From positions 1 to 50,201 of the forward strand of contig NZ_VUNG01000028.1 of the NCBI RefSeq assembly GCF_009695775.1: a stretch of DNA of 50,201 bases, read 5' to 3'. Below are positions 34,841-43,469 of the stretch, one piece after another. Position numbers and translations under genes: made by a program. Position 1 is the first letter of the stretch. Each line of letters begins with the position of its first letter. A model generated the notes under the pieces. It had not been told where the DNA came from. It searched no databases and saw nothing but the letters and a program-made list of their open reading frames with translations. Origin of the DNA: Hallella mizrahii (GTDB lineage Bacteria > Bacteroidota > Bacteroidia > Bacteroidales > Bacteroidaceae).

Positions 34841-35539
34841 ATGAATAGCAAAAAGAAAATTCTCACCGACGGCCGTTTGGCGTGGATCATCGTCCTCGCC
34901 ATTCTGGTCGTCGATCAGTTGATAAAGATCTGGGTGAAGACCCACATGACATTGGGTAGCTCCATCGAGATCACCAACTGGTTCTACATTGCCTTCATCG
35001 AGAACAAAGGCATGGCCTTCGGCATGACGCTCGGCAGTAAAGTCGTCTTGAGTGTCATTCGCATCGTGGCTGTTTCGGCGATTGGCTGGTTTATTTGGCA
35101 AACCGTCAGACAGCACGGCCGCACACGCTATGTCGTCTTGCTCTCGCTGATCGCTGCCGGTGCCGCCGGAAATATCTTCGACTCCATGTTCTATGGGCTT
35201 ATTTTTAGCAACTCTTCACCCGACTATGTCTCTTATTTCGTGCCCTTTGGCACGGGCTATGCAAGTTTTCTGATGGGACGCGTGGTGGATATGTTCTATT
35301 TCCCTTTGATACATGGCACTTTCCCGATGTGGTTCCCACTTTGGGGTGGTGAGTCTTTTACCTTCTTCTCTCCGGTTTTCAACTTTGCCGATGCCAGCAT
35401 CACGGTGGGAGTCATCGCTATGTTGATTTTCTGTCGTAAGGATTTAGAGTCTTTCAATGCTACTGTTGACAAGGGGCTACACCGTGAGCATTCCGCATCC
35501 TCTTCGCCAACTGATGACGGGAAAGGAGGAAAACAATGA
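34841..35539 (+). CDS. lspA: Lipoprotein signal peptidase (signal peptidase II)
   Basis: Cleaves lipoprotein signals after lipid attachment at the inner membrane. The 232-residue protein has four hydrophobic helices, the ENKGMAFGM motif and the two catalytic aspartate regions GNIFDSMFYG and FNFADASITVG, with an insertion between them typical of Bacteroidota. The C-terminal 25 residues are polar. The ATG at 34841 is preferred over a GTG 33 nt upstream. It overlaps the next gene by 4 bp (ATGA). Several lipoproteins in this window (TamL-like, Wza-like, DUF4296, galM product) are its presumed substrates. Confidence 0.92.
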   Translation: MNSKKKILTDGRLAWIIVLAILVVDQLIKIWVKTHMTLGSSIEITNWFYIAFIENKGMAFGMTLGSKVVLSVIRIVAVSAIGWFIWQTVRQHGRTRYVVLLSLIAAGAAGNIFDSMFYGLIFSNSSPDYVSYFVPFGTGYASFLMGRVVDMFYFPLIHGTFPMWFPLWGGESFTFFSPVFNFADASITVGVIAMLIFCRKDLESFNATVDKGLHREHSASSSPTDDGKGGKQ

Positions 35540-36432
35540 AGGGTCTGCGTCTGCTGTTGGTATTCTGCAGCATGGTCATGGTGCTGGCGATGACGGTGGG
35601 CTGCAAGCCCTCGGTACCCAGTACATTCATCTCGCCGGGCGACATGGAGGATTTGCTCTATGATTATCATATGGCAGATGCTATGGCAGAGCAAGCGAAG
35701 GGCAACTATGCTGAGAATGTCATCGCTTATCGCACTGCTGTCTTGAAGAAATACGGTGTCAGTCAGGAGAAGTTTGACACTTCGATGGTATACTATATGC
35801 GTCATGCCGATCAGCTTCATACTATTTATGAGCATGTTACGCAGCGCTTGCAAGACAAGGCACAAGAGCTTGGATCTTCGGTAGGAACGGCTGGAAGCTT
35901 TACTGCCAATGGCGACACCACGGACATTTGGAAAGAGAGCAGCTCTGTGGTGCTCATCCCGAATGAGCCCTACAACCTTTACTCCTTCTCGGTCAAGGCC
36001 GACAGTTCATATCATAAAGGTGACTCTTTCGTCTTAAACTTCCAAAGCGATTTCATCTATCAGGATGGTACAAGAGACGGTGTCGTGGTGCTCTCACTGG
36101 TCTATCGCAATGACAGCGTAGCACAGCGCGTCATGCATTTCTCCAGCTCTTCAAAATATGACCTATCCATCGATGATCCCAATTCTTTGGGAATCAAAGA
36201 GGTGAAGGGCTTCTTCCTCTTGGCAAGAAACAATGACATGAACAGTTCGATGACTACACTGAAAATGGCTTGTCTCAGCCACATCCATCTCTTTAGAGTG
36301 CACGCTAAGAAGAGTGCTGACGAAAATTCTGCGGCAGGAGCTACTGGACCCAATGGCCCCGATGGCTCTCCACAGCCTTTACCGGCAAATGCGCAAATGC
36401 AGATGGCTCCGGATACAATGCGAAGGCAGTGA
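35536..36432 (+). CDS. DUF4296-domain lipoprotein
   Basis: A 298-residue protein of unknown function, translationally coupled to lspA by a 4-bp overlap. The signal ends VGC with Cys at residue 23. The DUF4296 region follows (about 30-115: FISPGDMEDLLYDYHMADAMA ... YGVSQEKFDTSMVYYM). Its regular order after lspA is characteristic of Bacteroidota. The C-terminal third is low in motifs and ends in a Pro/Ala/Gln-rich tail. Confidence 0.85.
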   Translation: MKGLRLLLVFCSMVMVLAMTVGCKPSVPSTFISPGDMEDLLYDYHMADAMAEQAKGNYAENVIAYRTAVLKKYGVSQEKFDTSMVYYMRHADQLHTIYEHVTQRLQDKAQELGSSVGTAGSFTANGDTTDIWKESSSVVLIPNEPYNLYSFSVKADSSYHKGDSFVLNFQSDFIYQDGTRDGVVVLSLVYRNDSVAQRVMHFSSSSKYDLSIDDPNSLGIKEVKGFFLLARNNDMNSSMTTLKMACLSHIHLFRVHAKKSADENSAAGATGPNGPDGSPQPLPANAQMQMAPDTMRRQ

Positions 36433-36441
36433 TGATTCTGA

Positions 36442-36500
36442 ATTCATCATTCATCACTCAACATTCATCATTCATCATTTTAATAATTCAACATTCAATA
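36442..36500. repeat. ATTCATCATTCATC simple repeat before nadC
   Basis: Two copies of ATTCATCATTCATC separated by ACTCAAC, then related ATTCAACATTCAAT units, fill the 70-bp gap before nadC. Such short direct repeats are common between Bacteroidota genes; no function is evident. They leave an open frame upstream of nadC that is not real coding. Confidence 0.6.
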
Positions 36501-36502
36501 TC

Positions 36503-37351
36503 ATGTTATCAGTAGATCAATTAGAAGACAAACTCATCGACTTGGCTTTTGCTGAGGATATCGGTGATGGAGACCATACCACTTTGTGCTGTATTCCAGC
36601 GGATGCCATGGGCAAAAGCCATCTGCTTATCAAGGAAGACGGTATACTTGCCGGTGTCGAGGTAGCAAAGAAAGTGTTTGACCGTTTCGATCCTACGCTG
36701 AAGGTGGAGGTGCTCATTGGTGATGGGCAGCCGGTGAAGAAGGGCGACATTGCCATGATCGTTTCGGGTAAGACGCGTTCGCTCTTGCAGACTGAGCGTC
36801 TGATGCTCAACATCATGCAGCGCATGAGCGGTATCGCTACCATGACACATAAGTATGTGGAACGTATTGCTGGCACCGGCTGTCATGTTCTCGACACGCG
36901 CAAGACTACACCGGGTATGCGTATGCTGGAGAAGCAGGCTGTAAAGTTGGGTGGGGGCATGAACCATCGCATCGGTCTTTTTGATATGATTCTGTTGAAA
37001 GATAACCATATTGATTTTGCCGGCGGAATTGCCAACGCCATCGACCGTTGTCATCAATATTTAGCAGACAAACATCTTGATCTGAAGATTGAGATTGAGG
37101 TGCGCGACTTCGATGAGTTGCAGCAAGTGTTGGACAAGGGTGGTGTGAACCGCATCATGCTTGACAACTTCTCTGTTCCTGACACCAAGAAAGCCGTGGA
37201 CATCATCAACCATCGCTTTGAGACTGAGTCCTCCGGTGGCATCACTTATGACACGATTCGGGACTATGCCGAGCAGGGAGTAGACTTTATCAGCGTAGGT
37301 GCGCTCACACACAGCGTCAAAGGTCTTGACATGAGCTTTAAGGCTTGTTGA
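36503..37351 (+). CDS. nadC: Nicotinate-nucleotide diphosphorylase (quinolinate phosphoribosyltransferase)
   Basis: Converts quinolinate and PRPP to nicotinate mononucleotide in NAD synthesis. The 282-residue enzyme shows AEDIGDGDHTT near the N-terminus and the active-site stretch DTRKTTPGMRMLEKQAVKLGGG followed by HRIGLFDMILLKDNH, then the C-terminal DNFS and ISVGALTHS phosphate-binding motifs. The ATG at 36503 is chosen because upstream in-frame codons are in a simple repeat and overlap the previous gene. nadA and nadB are not nearby. The C69 peptidase gene follows after 17 bp. Confidence 0.95.
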   Translation: MLSVDQLEDKLIDLAFAEDIGDGDHTTLCCIPADAMGKSHLLIKEDGILAGVEVAKKVFDRFDPTLKVEVLIGDGQPVKKGDIAMIVSGKTRSLLQTERLMLNIMQRMSGIATMTHKYVERIAGTGCHVLDTRKTTPGMRMLEKQAVKLGGGMNHRIGLFDMILLKDNHIDFAGGIANAIDRCHQYLADKHLDLKIEIEVRDFDELQQVLDKGGVNRIMLDNFSVPDTKKAVDIINHRFETESSGGITYDTIRDYAEQGVDFISVGALTHSVKGLDMSFKAC

Positions 37352-37368
37352 AAATAAATAATCAGACT

Positions 37369-39027
37369 ATGAAAATCAAATCTCGTATTTGCGGCATCAC
37401 CGTGGCAGCACTTGCTATGTGCGCTACACAAGGTGAGGCTTGTACTAATTTTATTGTAGGAAAGAAAGCATCTGTCGATGGCTCTGTCATCTGCAGCTAC
37501 AATGCCGACGACTACGGCATGTTCATAGGATTGGCGCATTATGCTGCCGGGACACATAAAAAGGGAGAGATGCGCGACATCGTAGATTGGGACACGCATA
37601 AATATATTGGTAAGATTCCTGAGGCTCCCGTCACCTATAATGTCATTGGCAACATCAATGAGTTTCAAGTAACCATTGGCGAGACTACCTATGGCGGCCG
37701 TGAGGAGATGGTCAATCCCGATGGAGGCATAGACTATGGCTCGCTGATCTATCTCGGCTTGCAACGCTCACGGACCGCGCGCGAAGCCATCAAGGTGATG
37801 ACAACGCTGGCTCAAACCTATGGCTACTGCTCCGAAGGTGAGACATTCACCATCTGCGACCCTAACGAAGCATGGATCATGGAAATGCAGGGCAAAGGAA
37901 AAGGAGAGAAGGGCGTCGTTTGGGTGGCACAGCGTATTCCCGACGATGCCATCTGTGGCCATGCCAATCAAAGTCGCATTGGCAAGTTCAATATGAAAGA
38001 CAAGAACAATGTGATGTATGCCAAAGACGTGGTTGCTTTTGCCCGTAAAAAAGGATGGTTCAGTGGCAAGGATGCAGACTTCAACTGGAAGATGACTTAC
38101 GCTAAGCCGGATTTCAGTGGACGCCGCATCTGTGATGCCCGTGTTTGGTCGTTCTTCAACCGCTATGCCAAAGGCATGGACAAATATCTGCCTTGGGCTC
38201 TTGGCAAAGACACTGCAGCTGAGGATATGCCCTTGTGGGTGGTGCCCAGTCGTAAGCTGAGCGTGCAAGACGTGCAGGTGGCCATGCGTGACCATTACGA
38301 GGGTACACCGATGGCGATTGACTCCACCGACATCGGCGGAGGTATATGGCAGATGCCATACCGCCCCACACCTCTTTTCTATGAGGTGAACGGAAAGAAA
38401 TACTTCAACGAGCGACCGACAAGCACTCAGCAGACGGGCTTCACTTTCGTCTCTCAGATGCGTTCATGGCTGCCCCGTAAAGTGGGTGGCGTGCTGTGGT
38501 TTGGCAACGACGATGGCAATATGGTGGCTTACACCCCGATCTATTGTGGAAATACTGTGCAACCCGAATGTTACAACACACCAGGTGCCGACGCGCTGAC
38601 TTTCTCCATGAAGAACGCTTATTGGGTATGCAATTGGGTGAGCAATATGGTGTATCCACGCTACTCACAGATGTTTCCCAGTCTGAAAGCAGTCCGAGAC
38701 TCTTTGGAGCAGAGCTATTTTGCCCGTCAGAAAGAAGTGGAGGACAAAGCTGTGGCAATGGCCGCTACCAACGAAGATGCTGCCGCACGTTATCTCAACG
38801 ACTATAGCAACACAGTGGCTCAGCAGATGCTGGCCCGATGGAAGCAACTTGCTTTCTATCTGATTGTGAAATACAATGATATGACCGTGAAGCCGGAGAA
38901 AGACGGCAAGTTCCTGCGTACGCCGGAAGGCATCGGAGTAGCTGTGAAGCGTCCCGGCTATCCTGAAACTTATCGTGAGCAAATCGTTAAGCAAACCGGC
39001 GATCGTTATGAGGTTCCCAATAAGTAA
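37369..39027 (+). CDS. C69-family dipeptidase (secreted)
   Basis: A 552-residue N-terminal-nucleophile peptidase of the PepD/U34 type. The N-terminal stretch (residues 1-24, ending QGEA) looks like a signal peptide, and the next residue, C25 in CTNFIVGKKASVDGSV, is the family's catalytic nucleophile. One cleavage would therefore both export and activate the enzyme. Other conserved parts are NEFQVTIGETTYGGRE and GETFTICDPNEAWIMEMQGKG. It probably cleaves dipeptides in the periplasm. The ATG at 37369 begins the signal peptide. It is last in the ileS-lspA-DUF4296-nadC row. Confidence 0.9.
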   Translation: MKIKSRICGITVAALAMCATQGEACTNFIVGKKASVDGSVICSYNADDYGMFIGLAHYAAGTHKKGEMRDIVDWDTHKYIGKIPEAPVTYNVIGNINEFQVTIGETTYGGREEMVNPDGGIDYGSLIYLGLQRSRTAREAIKVMTTLAQTYGYCSEGETFTICDPNEAWIMEMQGKGKGEKGVVWVAQRIPDDAICGHANQSRIGKFNMKDKNNVMYAKDVVAFARKKGWFSGKDADFNWKMTYAKPDFSGRRICDARVWSFFNRYAKGMDKYLPWALGKDTAAEDMPLWVVPSRKLSVQDVQVAMRDHYEGTPMAIDSTDIGGGIWQMPYRPTPLFYEVNGKKYFNERPTSTQQTGFTFVSQMRSWLPRKVGGVLWFGNDDGNMVAYTPIYCGNTVQPECYNTPGADALTFSMKNAYWVCNWVSNMVYPRYSQMFPSLKAVRDSLEQSYFARQKEVEDKAVAMAATNEDAAARYLNDYSNTVAQQMLARWKQLAFYLIVKYNDMTVKPEKDGKFLRTPEGIGVAVKRPGYPETYREQIVKQTGDRYEVPNK

Positions 39028-39085
39028 AGGGGTTTTCTAAGGGAACAGACGAAATCTTTAGAATGTCAGTTCTCCCACATAAAAA

Positions 39086-39132
39086 CAAACGTCTGAGATG
39101 TATTCCTTATAAGGAAATATCTCAGACGTTTG
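39086..39132. terminator. Bidirectional terminator between C69 peptidase and rpiB
   Basis: CAAACGTCTGAGA (39086-39098) pairs perfectly with TCTCAGACGTTTG (39120-39132), with further pairing inside and A-rich and T-rich flanks. It separates convergent operons and ends the arabinose operon on the minus strand. Confidence 0.88.
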
Positions 39133-39193
39133 TTTTGTTGGGTTGATATTTATAATTACAACTCAATATTTCTTTTGGCAATTGAAGTTTTTA

Positions 39194-39643
39194 TCATTTC
39201 TCAGGAGCCAAAGGGATCTTCTTGACACGTCGCTCATGGCGTCCACCCTCAAATTCTGTAGAGAAGAACTCATCCATGATTTTCTTAGCCATGTCATTAT
39301 CGATGAAACGGCCTGGCATGACAAGGACATTTGCATTGTTGTGCTGGCGGATCAAGTGAGCCACTTCAGGAATCCAACAAAGTCCGGCGCGAATGCCCTG
39401 ATGCTTGTTGAGCGTCATGGCAATGCCTTCACCGGAGCCACAGATGCCGATGCCCGGATAGACTTCGCCAGACTCTATGCCTTGTGCAAGCGCATGGCCA
39501 AAGTCGGGGTAGTCGCAACTCTCCTCGGTGAAAGTACCATAGTCTTTATAAGGTATGTTGTGCTCATCAAGATATTTCTTGACGTACTGTTTCAAGGCAA
39601 AGCCGGCATGATCACTTGCCAGTCCTACTGTTTTAATTTCCAT
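39194..39643 (-). CDS. rpiB: Ribose-5-phosphate isomerase B
   Basis: Interconverts ribulose-5-phosphate and ribose-5-phosphate, supplying the second pentose phosphate needed by transketolase. The 149-residue enzyme has ASDHAGFALK (about 9-18), the active-site cysteine in GIGICGSGEGIAMT and a C-terminal DEFFSTEFEGGRHERRV. It is the last gene of the arabinose operon, 101 bp after tkt, and a strong hairpin in that gap may set its expression level. Confidence 0.95.
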   Translation of the reverse strand: MEIKTVGLASDHAGFALKQYVKKYLDEHNIPYKDYGTFTEESCDYPDFGHALAQGIESGEVYPGIGICGSGEGIAMTLNKHQGIRAGLCWIPEVAHLIRQHNNANVLVMPGRFIDNDMAKKIMDEFFSTEFEGGRHERRVKKIPLAPEK

Positions 39644-39688
39644 CTCGCGTGTTTTTTATCATTTAGAATTAACGAGTATATAACGTCA

Positions 39689-39721
39689 GATGAGCAATGG
39701 TATTGTCTACCATTGCTCATC
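39689..39721. other. Strong hairpin between tkt and rpiB
   Basis: A 14-bp perfect inverted repeat (GATGAGCAATGGTA at 39689-39702; its complement at 39708-39721) with a 5-nt loop. The T-rich flank is on the plus-strand side, opposite to the transcription of the flanking genes. It may stabilise or process the operon mRNA rather than terminate it. Confidence 0.6.
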
Positions 39722-39744
39722 TTTTATTTATATACAGCAGTTCA

Positions 39745-41769
39745 TTACTTGCCCAAGAAAGCTTTCACCTGCTTGTAGACATTCTCACCGGTATATCCGA
39801 GCTTCTCATCAAGTACCTTGTAGGGTGCAGAGAAGCCGAAGCTCTTCATGCCATAGATACGGCTGTTGGGACCGATACCTACCAAGCCTTCGAGAGTGAC
39901 GGGCAGTCCGGCTGTCATACCGAACTTCTTGACGTCGTAGGGGAGAACGCTCTCCTGATACTCTTTAGACTGACGACGGAAGAGACCTTCAGAAGGAGCA
40001 CTGACCACACGTACCTTGATGCCGTCAGCACGAAGGGCAGCACAGCCAGCCTCAAGCGTGGATACTTCAGAGCCACTGGCGACAAGGATGACATCAGGAT
40101 TCTCGTCTGAGCCTGCAACGATATAGGCACCCTTGCGAGCCTGCTGATAATCATTACCCTCAGGCAGTTTGGCGATACCCTGACGGGAGAAAATCAGTGC
40201 AGTCGGAGTGTCCATGTTCTCCATTGCCATCTCCCAGCAAACGGTAGTCTCATCAGCATCGGCGGGGCGGAACACACGCACGCTGTCTTGTCCCTTATGG
40301 TTTTGCAGCTTCTCCATCAAGCGAATTTGTGCTTCCTGCTCAACAGGCTCATGGGTAGGACCATCCTCACCAACACGGAAGGCATCGTGAGTCCAAATGA
40401 ACTTCACGGGTACGCCCATCAGTGCTGCCAAACGAACAGCCGGCTTCATGTAGTCAGAGAATACGAAGAAGGTACCGCAAGCAGCGATGACACCGCCATG
40501 GAGCATCATACCAATGCACATATCGGCCATCGTCAACTCTGCCACACCAGCCTGGAAGAAGGCACCAGAGAAGTCGCCTTTCTTCAGCGAGTGGGTCTGC
40601 TTCAAGAAGCCGTCAGTCTTGTCAGAGTTTGACAAGTCGGCAGAAGCACAGATCATATTAGGTACTTGCTTAGCAAGCTCTGCCAAGCAAGCAGAAGATG
40701 CGGCACGTGTCGCGGAGCCTTCCTTTTGCTGTACCTTGCTCCAGTCAATCTTCGGAGCCTTGCCGGAGAACCATGTGTCCATCAAGGCTTTCTTTTCAGG
40801 ATTGGCCTTTGCCCACTCTGCTTCTTCTGCGCGGCGTGCTGCTACAATCTTCTTTAACTCCTCACGACGGTCGGCATAGAGCTTCTTTACATCATCAAAG
40901 ATGACAAAAGGATTCTCGGGATCACCGCCTAAGTGCTTGATCGTGTTGATGTAAGCGCCATCGCCTAAAGGAGCGCCGTGGGTTTTCACGTTGTGCTCAT
41001 AGCTTGTGCCGTCAGCTTTCACGGCGCCACGCCCCATGATTGTCTTGCCGATGATGAGAGTAGGACGCTCTTTCTCTGTCAGGGCTGCGTCCAATGCCTT
41101 GCGGATCTCTGCGACATCGTTACCATTGATCTCGATGACATTCCAATTCCATGCACGGTATTTGGCTGCGGTGTCCTCGTTCATGACATCTTTGGTCTCT
41201 GTAGACAGCTGGATATCGTTGGAGTCATAGAACATGATGAGATTGTTGAGACCTAAGGTGCCGGCAATTCGGCCTACACCTTGTGAGATCTCCTCCTCAA
41301 CGGCACCATCGGAGATATAGCAATAGATATGGTGTTGCATCATCACACTACCCAGACGGGCTTCAAGGAATTTCTCGGCAACGGCGGAGCCTGCTGCGAT
41401 AGCATGGCCTTGGCCCAAAGGACCGGAGGAATTCTCAATGCCATGCATCACATCGAGTTCGGGGTGACCCGGGCAGGGAGAGCCCCACTGACGGAACTGT
41501 TTGATGTCTTCGAGTGAGAATTTGCCCTGGAGCGTCAGTGCGCTATAGAGCATAGGGCTCATATGGCCAGGATCCAAATAGAAGCGGTCGCGGCCTGTCC
41601 ATGTGGGATCCTCGGGATCATAGATCAAGTACTCGCTGAAAAGTACATTGATAAAGTCTGCACCACCCATAGCACCACCGGGGTGGCCAGAGTTAGCTTT
41701 TTCAACCATCGAAGCAGCCAGAATACGAATGTTGTCGGCTGCGCGATTCATCAATTCAATGTCGTTCAT
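39745..41769 (-). CDS. tkt: Transketolase
   Basis: Thiamine-diphosphate enzyme that uses xylulose-5-phosphate, the end product of arabinose breakdown, and ribose-5-phosphate in the non-oxidative pentose phosphate pathway. The 674 residues contain the N-terminal KANSGHPGGAMGGAD, the cofactor region CYISDGAVEEEISQG...FYDSNDIQLS (SDG where most relatives have GDG), and the central FVFSDYMKPAVRLAALM and THEPVEQ motifs, then a C-terminal domain. Its place within the arabinose operon, 33 bp after the kinase gene, makes metabolic sense. Confidence 0.95.
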   Translation of the reverse strand: MNDIELMNRAADNIRILAASMVEKANSGHPGGAMGGADFINVLFSEYLIYDPEDPTWTGRDRFYLDPGHMSPMLYSALTLQGKFSLEDIKQFRQWGSPCPGHPELDVMHGIENSSGPLGQGHAIAAGSAVAEKFLEARLGSVMMQHHIYCYISDGAVEEEISQGVGRIAGTLGLNNLIMFYDSNDIQLSTETKDVMNEDTAAKYRAWNWNVIEINGNDVAEIRKALDAALTEKERPTLIIGKTIMGRGAVKADGTSYEHNVKTHGAPLGDGAYINTIKHLGGDPENPFVIFDDVKKLYADRREELKKIVAARRAEEAEWAKANPEKKALMDTWFSGKAPKIDWSKVQQKEGSATRAASSACLAELAKQVPNMICASADLSNSDKTDGFLKQTHSLKKGDFSGAFFQAGVAELTMADMCIGMMLHGGVIAACGTFFVFSDYMKPAVRLAALMGVPVKFIWTHDAFRVGEDGPTHEPVEQEAQIRLMEKLQNHKGQDSVRVFRPADADETTVCWEMAMENMDTPTALIFSRQGIAKLPEGNDYQQARKGAYIVAGSDENPDVILVASGSEVSTLEAGCAALRADGIKVRVVSAPSEGLFRRQSKEYQESVLPYDVKKFGMTAGLPVTLEGLVGIGPNSRIYGMKSFGFSAPYKVLDEKLGYTGENVYKQVKAFLGK

Positions 41770-41802
41770 AATATAATATAGTAAGTGATAAGATCTTGTT
41801 TT

Positions 41803-43401
41803 CTATTTTGCTGCCTTATACTTGACAGCTGCTTTTTCTATTTCAAGTCCTTGCTTGTAAGCTTTGATATACGCGTCGAATCCTGCCACATCCTCAGGTG
41901 TTGGGCTGATCTCTGTACCCGTGTTGCCGGCGAAGACGCGCTCATCAAGGAAGTCGGGCAGACTCTGACCCTGCTGGCGGTGGATGCAATAAGAGGCCAA
42001 CAGTGCTATGCCCCAAGCACCTCCCTCACCGGCAGTCTCCATGACAGAGATCGGCGAGTTGAGAGCTGCTGCTAAAATGCGCTGGCCTACGCCTTTCGTG
42101 GTGAAATAACCGCCATGGCCTGTGATGCGGTCTACTGTGATCTTTTCATCTTTAAACAAAATGTCGTTGCCAATCTTCAGCACACCGACAGCGGCATAGA
42201 GTTGTGTGCGCATGAAGTTGGCAAGTGTAAACTTGTCGTTGGCGGCACGCACAAAGAGTGGACGACCGTCAGCAAGTCCTGCAACGGGCTCTCCTGATAC
42301 ATAGTTGTAGGAGAGCAGACCACCACAGTCAGCGTCGCCTTCAAGTGCTACGTTGAACAGACGGGTGTAGAGCTCATTGGTGTTTTGCTTGATGCCTAAT
42401 ATCTTTGCGTATTCATCGAAGATATTCACCCAAGCGTTGATCTCGGATGTGCAGTTGTTGCAATGTACCATAGCCACGGGAAGCCCGGCAGGAGTAGTGA
42501 CAATGTCGATGACGGAATAGGGCTTGGAAAGATTCTTCTCCAACACGATCATGGAGAAAGAGGATGTGCCGGCGGATACATTTCCTGTACGCACCTTGAC
42601 AGCATTGGTGGCTGCCATACCGGTTCCAGCGTCACCTTCCGGTGGACAGAGGGGGGTGCCTGCCTGCAGATGACCGGAGACATCCAGGAGCTTGGCACCT
42701 TCTTCGGTGAGTGTTCCGGCATCTTCGCCAGCTAACAACACCTTTGGCAAAATGTCAGTGAGATGCCAGGAAAGATGTTTAGGAGCAATAAGCTTTTCAA
42801 ACTTCTCGATCATCGATGCATCGAATTGCTTAGTTTCCGGGTCGATAGGAATCATACCGGAAGCATCACCGATGCCAAGTACTTTCTTGCCTGTGAGTTG
42901 CCAATGGATATATCCGGCAAGTGTCGTAAGATATTTGATGCTGTTGACATGGCTCTCGCCATTGAGGATAGCCTGATAAAGATGAGAGATGCTCCAGCGA
43001 AGAGGAATGTTGAAGTTGAACAGTTTGGAGAGTTCCTCAGCAGCCTGTCCTGTGTTGGTGTTGCGCCAAGTACGGAAAGGTACGAGGATCTTGTTGTCCT
43101 CACCAAAGGGCATGTAGCCATGCATCATGGCGCTAATGCCAATGGCAGCGAGCCTTGTGATCTCTATGCCATATTGCTCTTTGACATTTTGGCGAAGAGA
43201 GGCATAGCAGTCTTGAAGTCCTTCCCAAATAGCCTGAATGCTATACGTCCAAAGTCCGTCGACAAGTTGGTTCTCCCACGTGTGACTGCCTTGTGCGATT
43301 GGCTTGTTCTCCTCGTCAATCAGCACAGCCTTGATGCGTGTGGATCCGAATTCGATACCTAGGACGGCACGACCGGATTCTATGATTGTTTGAGCGTTCA
43401 T
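41803..43401 (-). CDS. araB: FGGY-family sugar kinase, probable L-ribulokinase
   Basis: By position it should phosphorylate L-ribulose to L-ribulose-5-phosphate. The 532-residue protein has the FGGY kinase architecture: N-terminal phosphate motif [16 protein letters not shown] (about 14-29), the mid-protein [14 protein letters not shown] region, and C-terminal [20 protein letters not shown] and [15 protein letters not shown]. It is not closely like E. coli AraB by eye and looks nearer to xylulokinase-like members, so the ribulokinase call depends on the araA-araD context. It lies between araA (68 bp upstream) and tkt. Confidence 0.85.
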   Translation of the reverse strand: MNAQTIIESGRAVLGIEFGSTRIKAVLIDEENKPIAQGSHTWENQLVDGLWTYSIQAIWEGLQDCYASLRQNVKEQYGIEITRLAAIGISAMMHGYMPFGEDNKILVPFRTWRNTNTGQAAEELSKLFNFNIPLRWSISHLYQAILNGESHVNSIKYLTTLAGYIHWQLTGKKVLGIGDASGMIPIDPETKQFDASMIEKFEKLIAPKHLSWHLTDILPKVLLAGEDAGTLTEEGAKLLDVSGHLQAGTPLCPPEGDAGTGMAATNAVKVRTGNVSAGTSSFSMIVLEKNLSKPYSVIDIVTTPAGLPVAMVHCNNCTSEINAWVNIFDEYAKILGIKQNTNELYTRLFNVALEGDADCGGLLSYNYVSGEPVAGLADGRPLFVRAANDKFTLANFMRTQLYAAVGVLKIGNDILFKDEKITVDRITGHGGYFTTKGVGQRILAAALNSPISVMETAGEGGAWGIALLASYCIHRQQGQSLPDFLDERVFAGNTGTEISPTPEDVAGFDAYIKAYKQGLEIEKAAVKYKAAK

Positions 43402-43469
43402 TTGTTTCTGATTAATGTCATATCCGACAATGCTCTATGACGGGCATTGCCGGATTTTATAGGTTTCAA

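Noticed and set aside
36314..36502. Longer N-terminus for nadC
   Set aside because: The extra 63 codons overlap the DUF4296 gene and a simple repeat; the family N-terminus begins at 36503.
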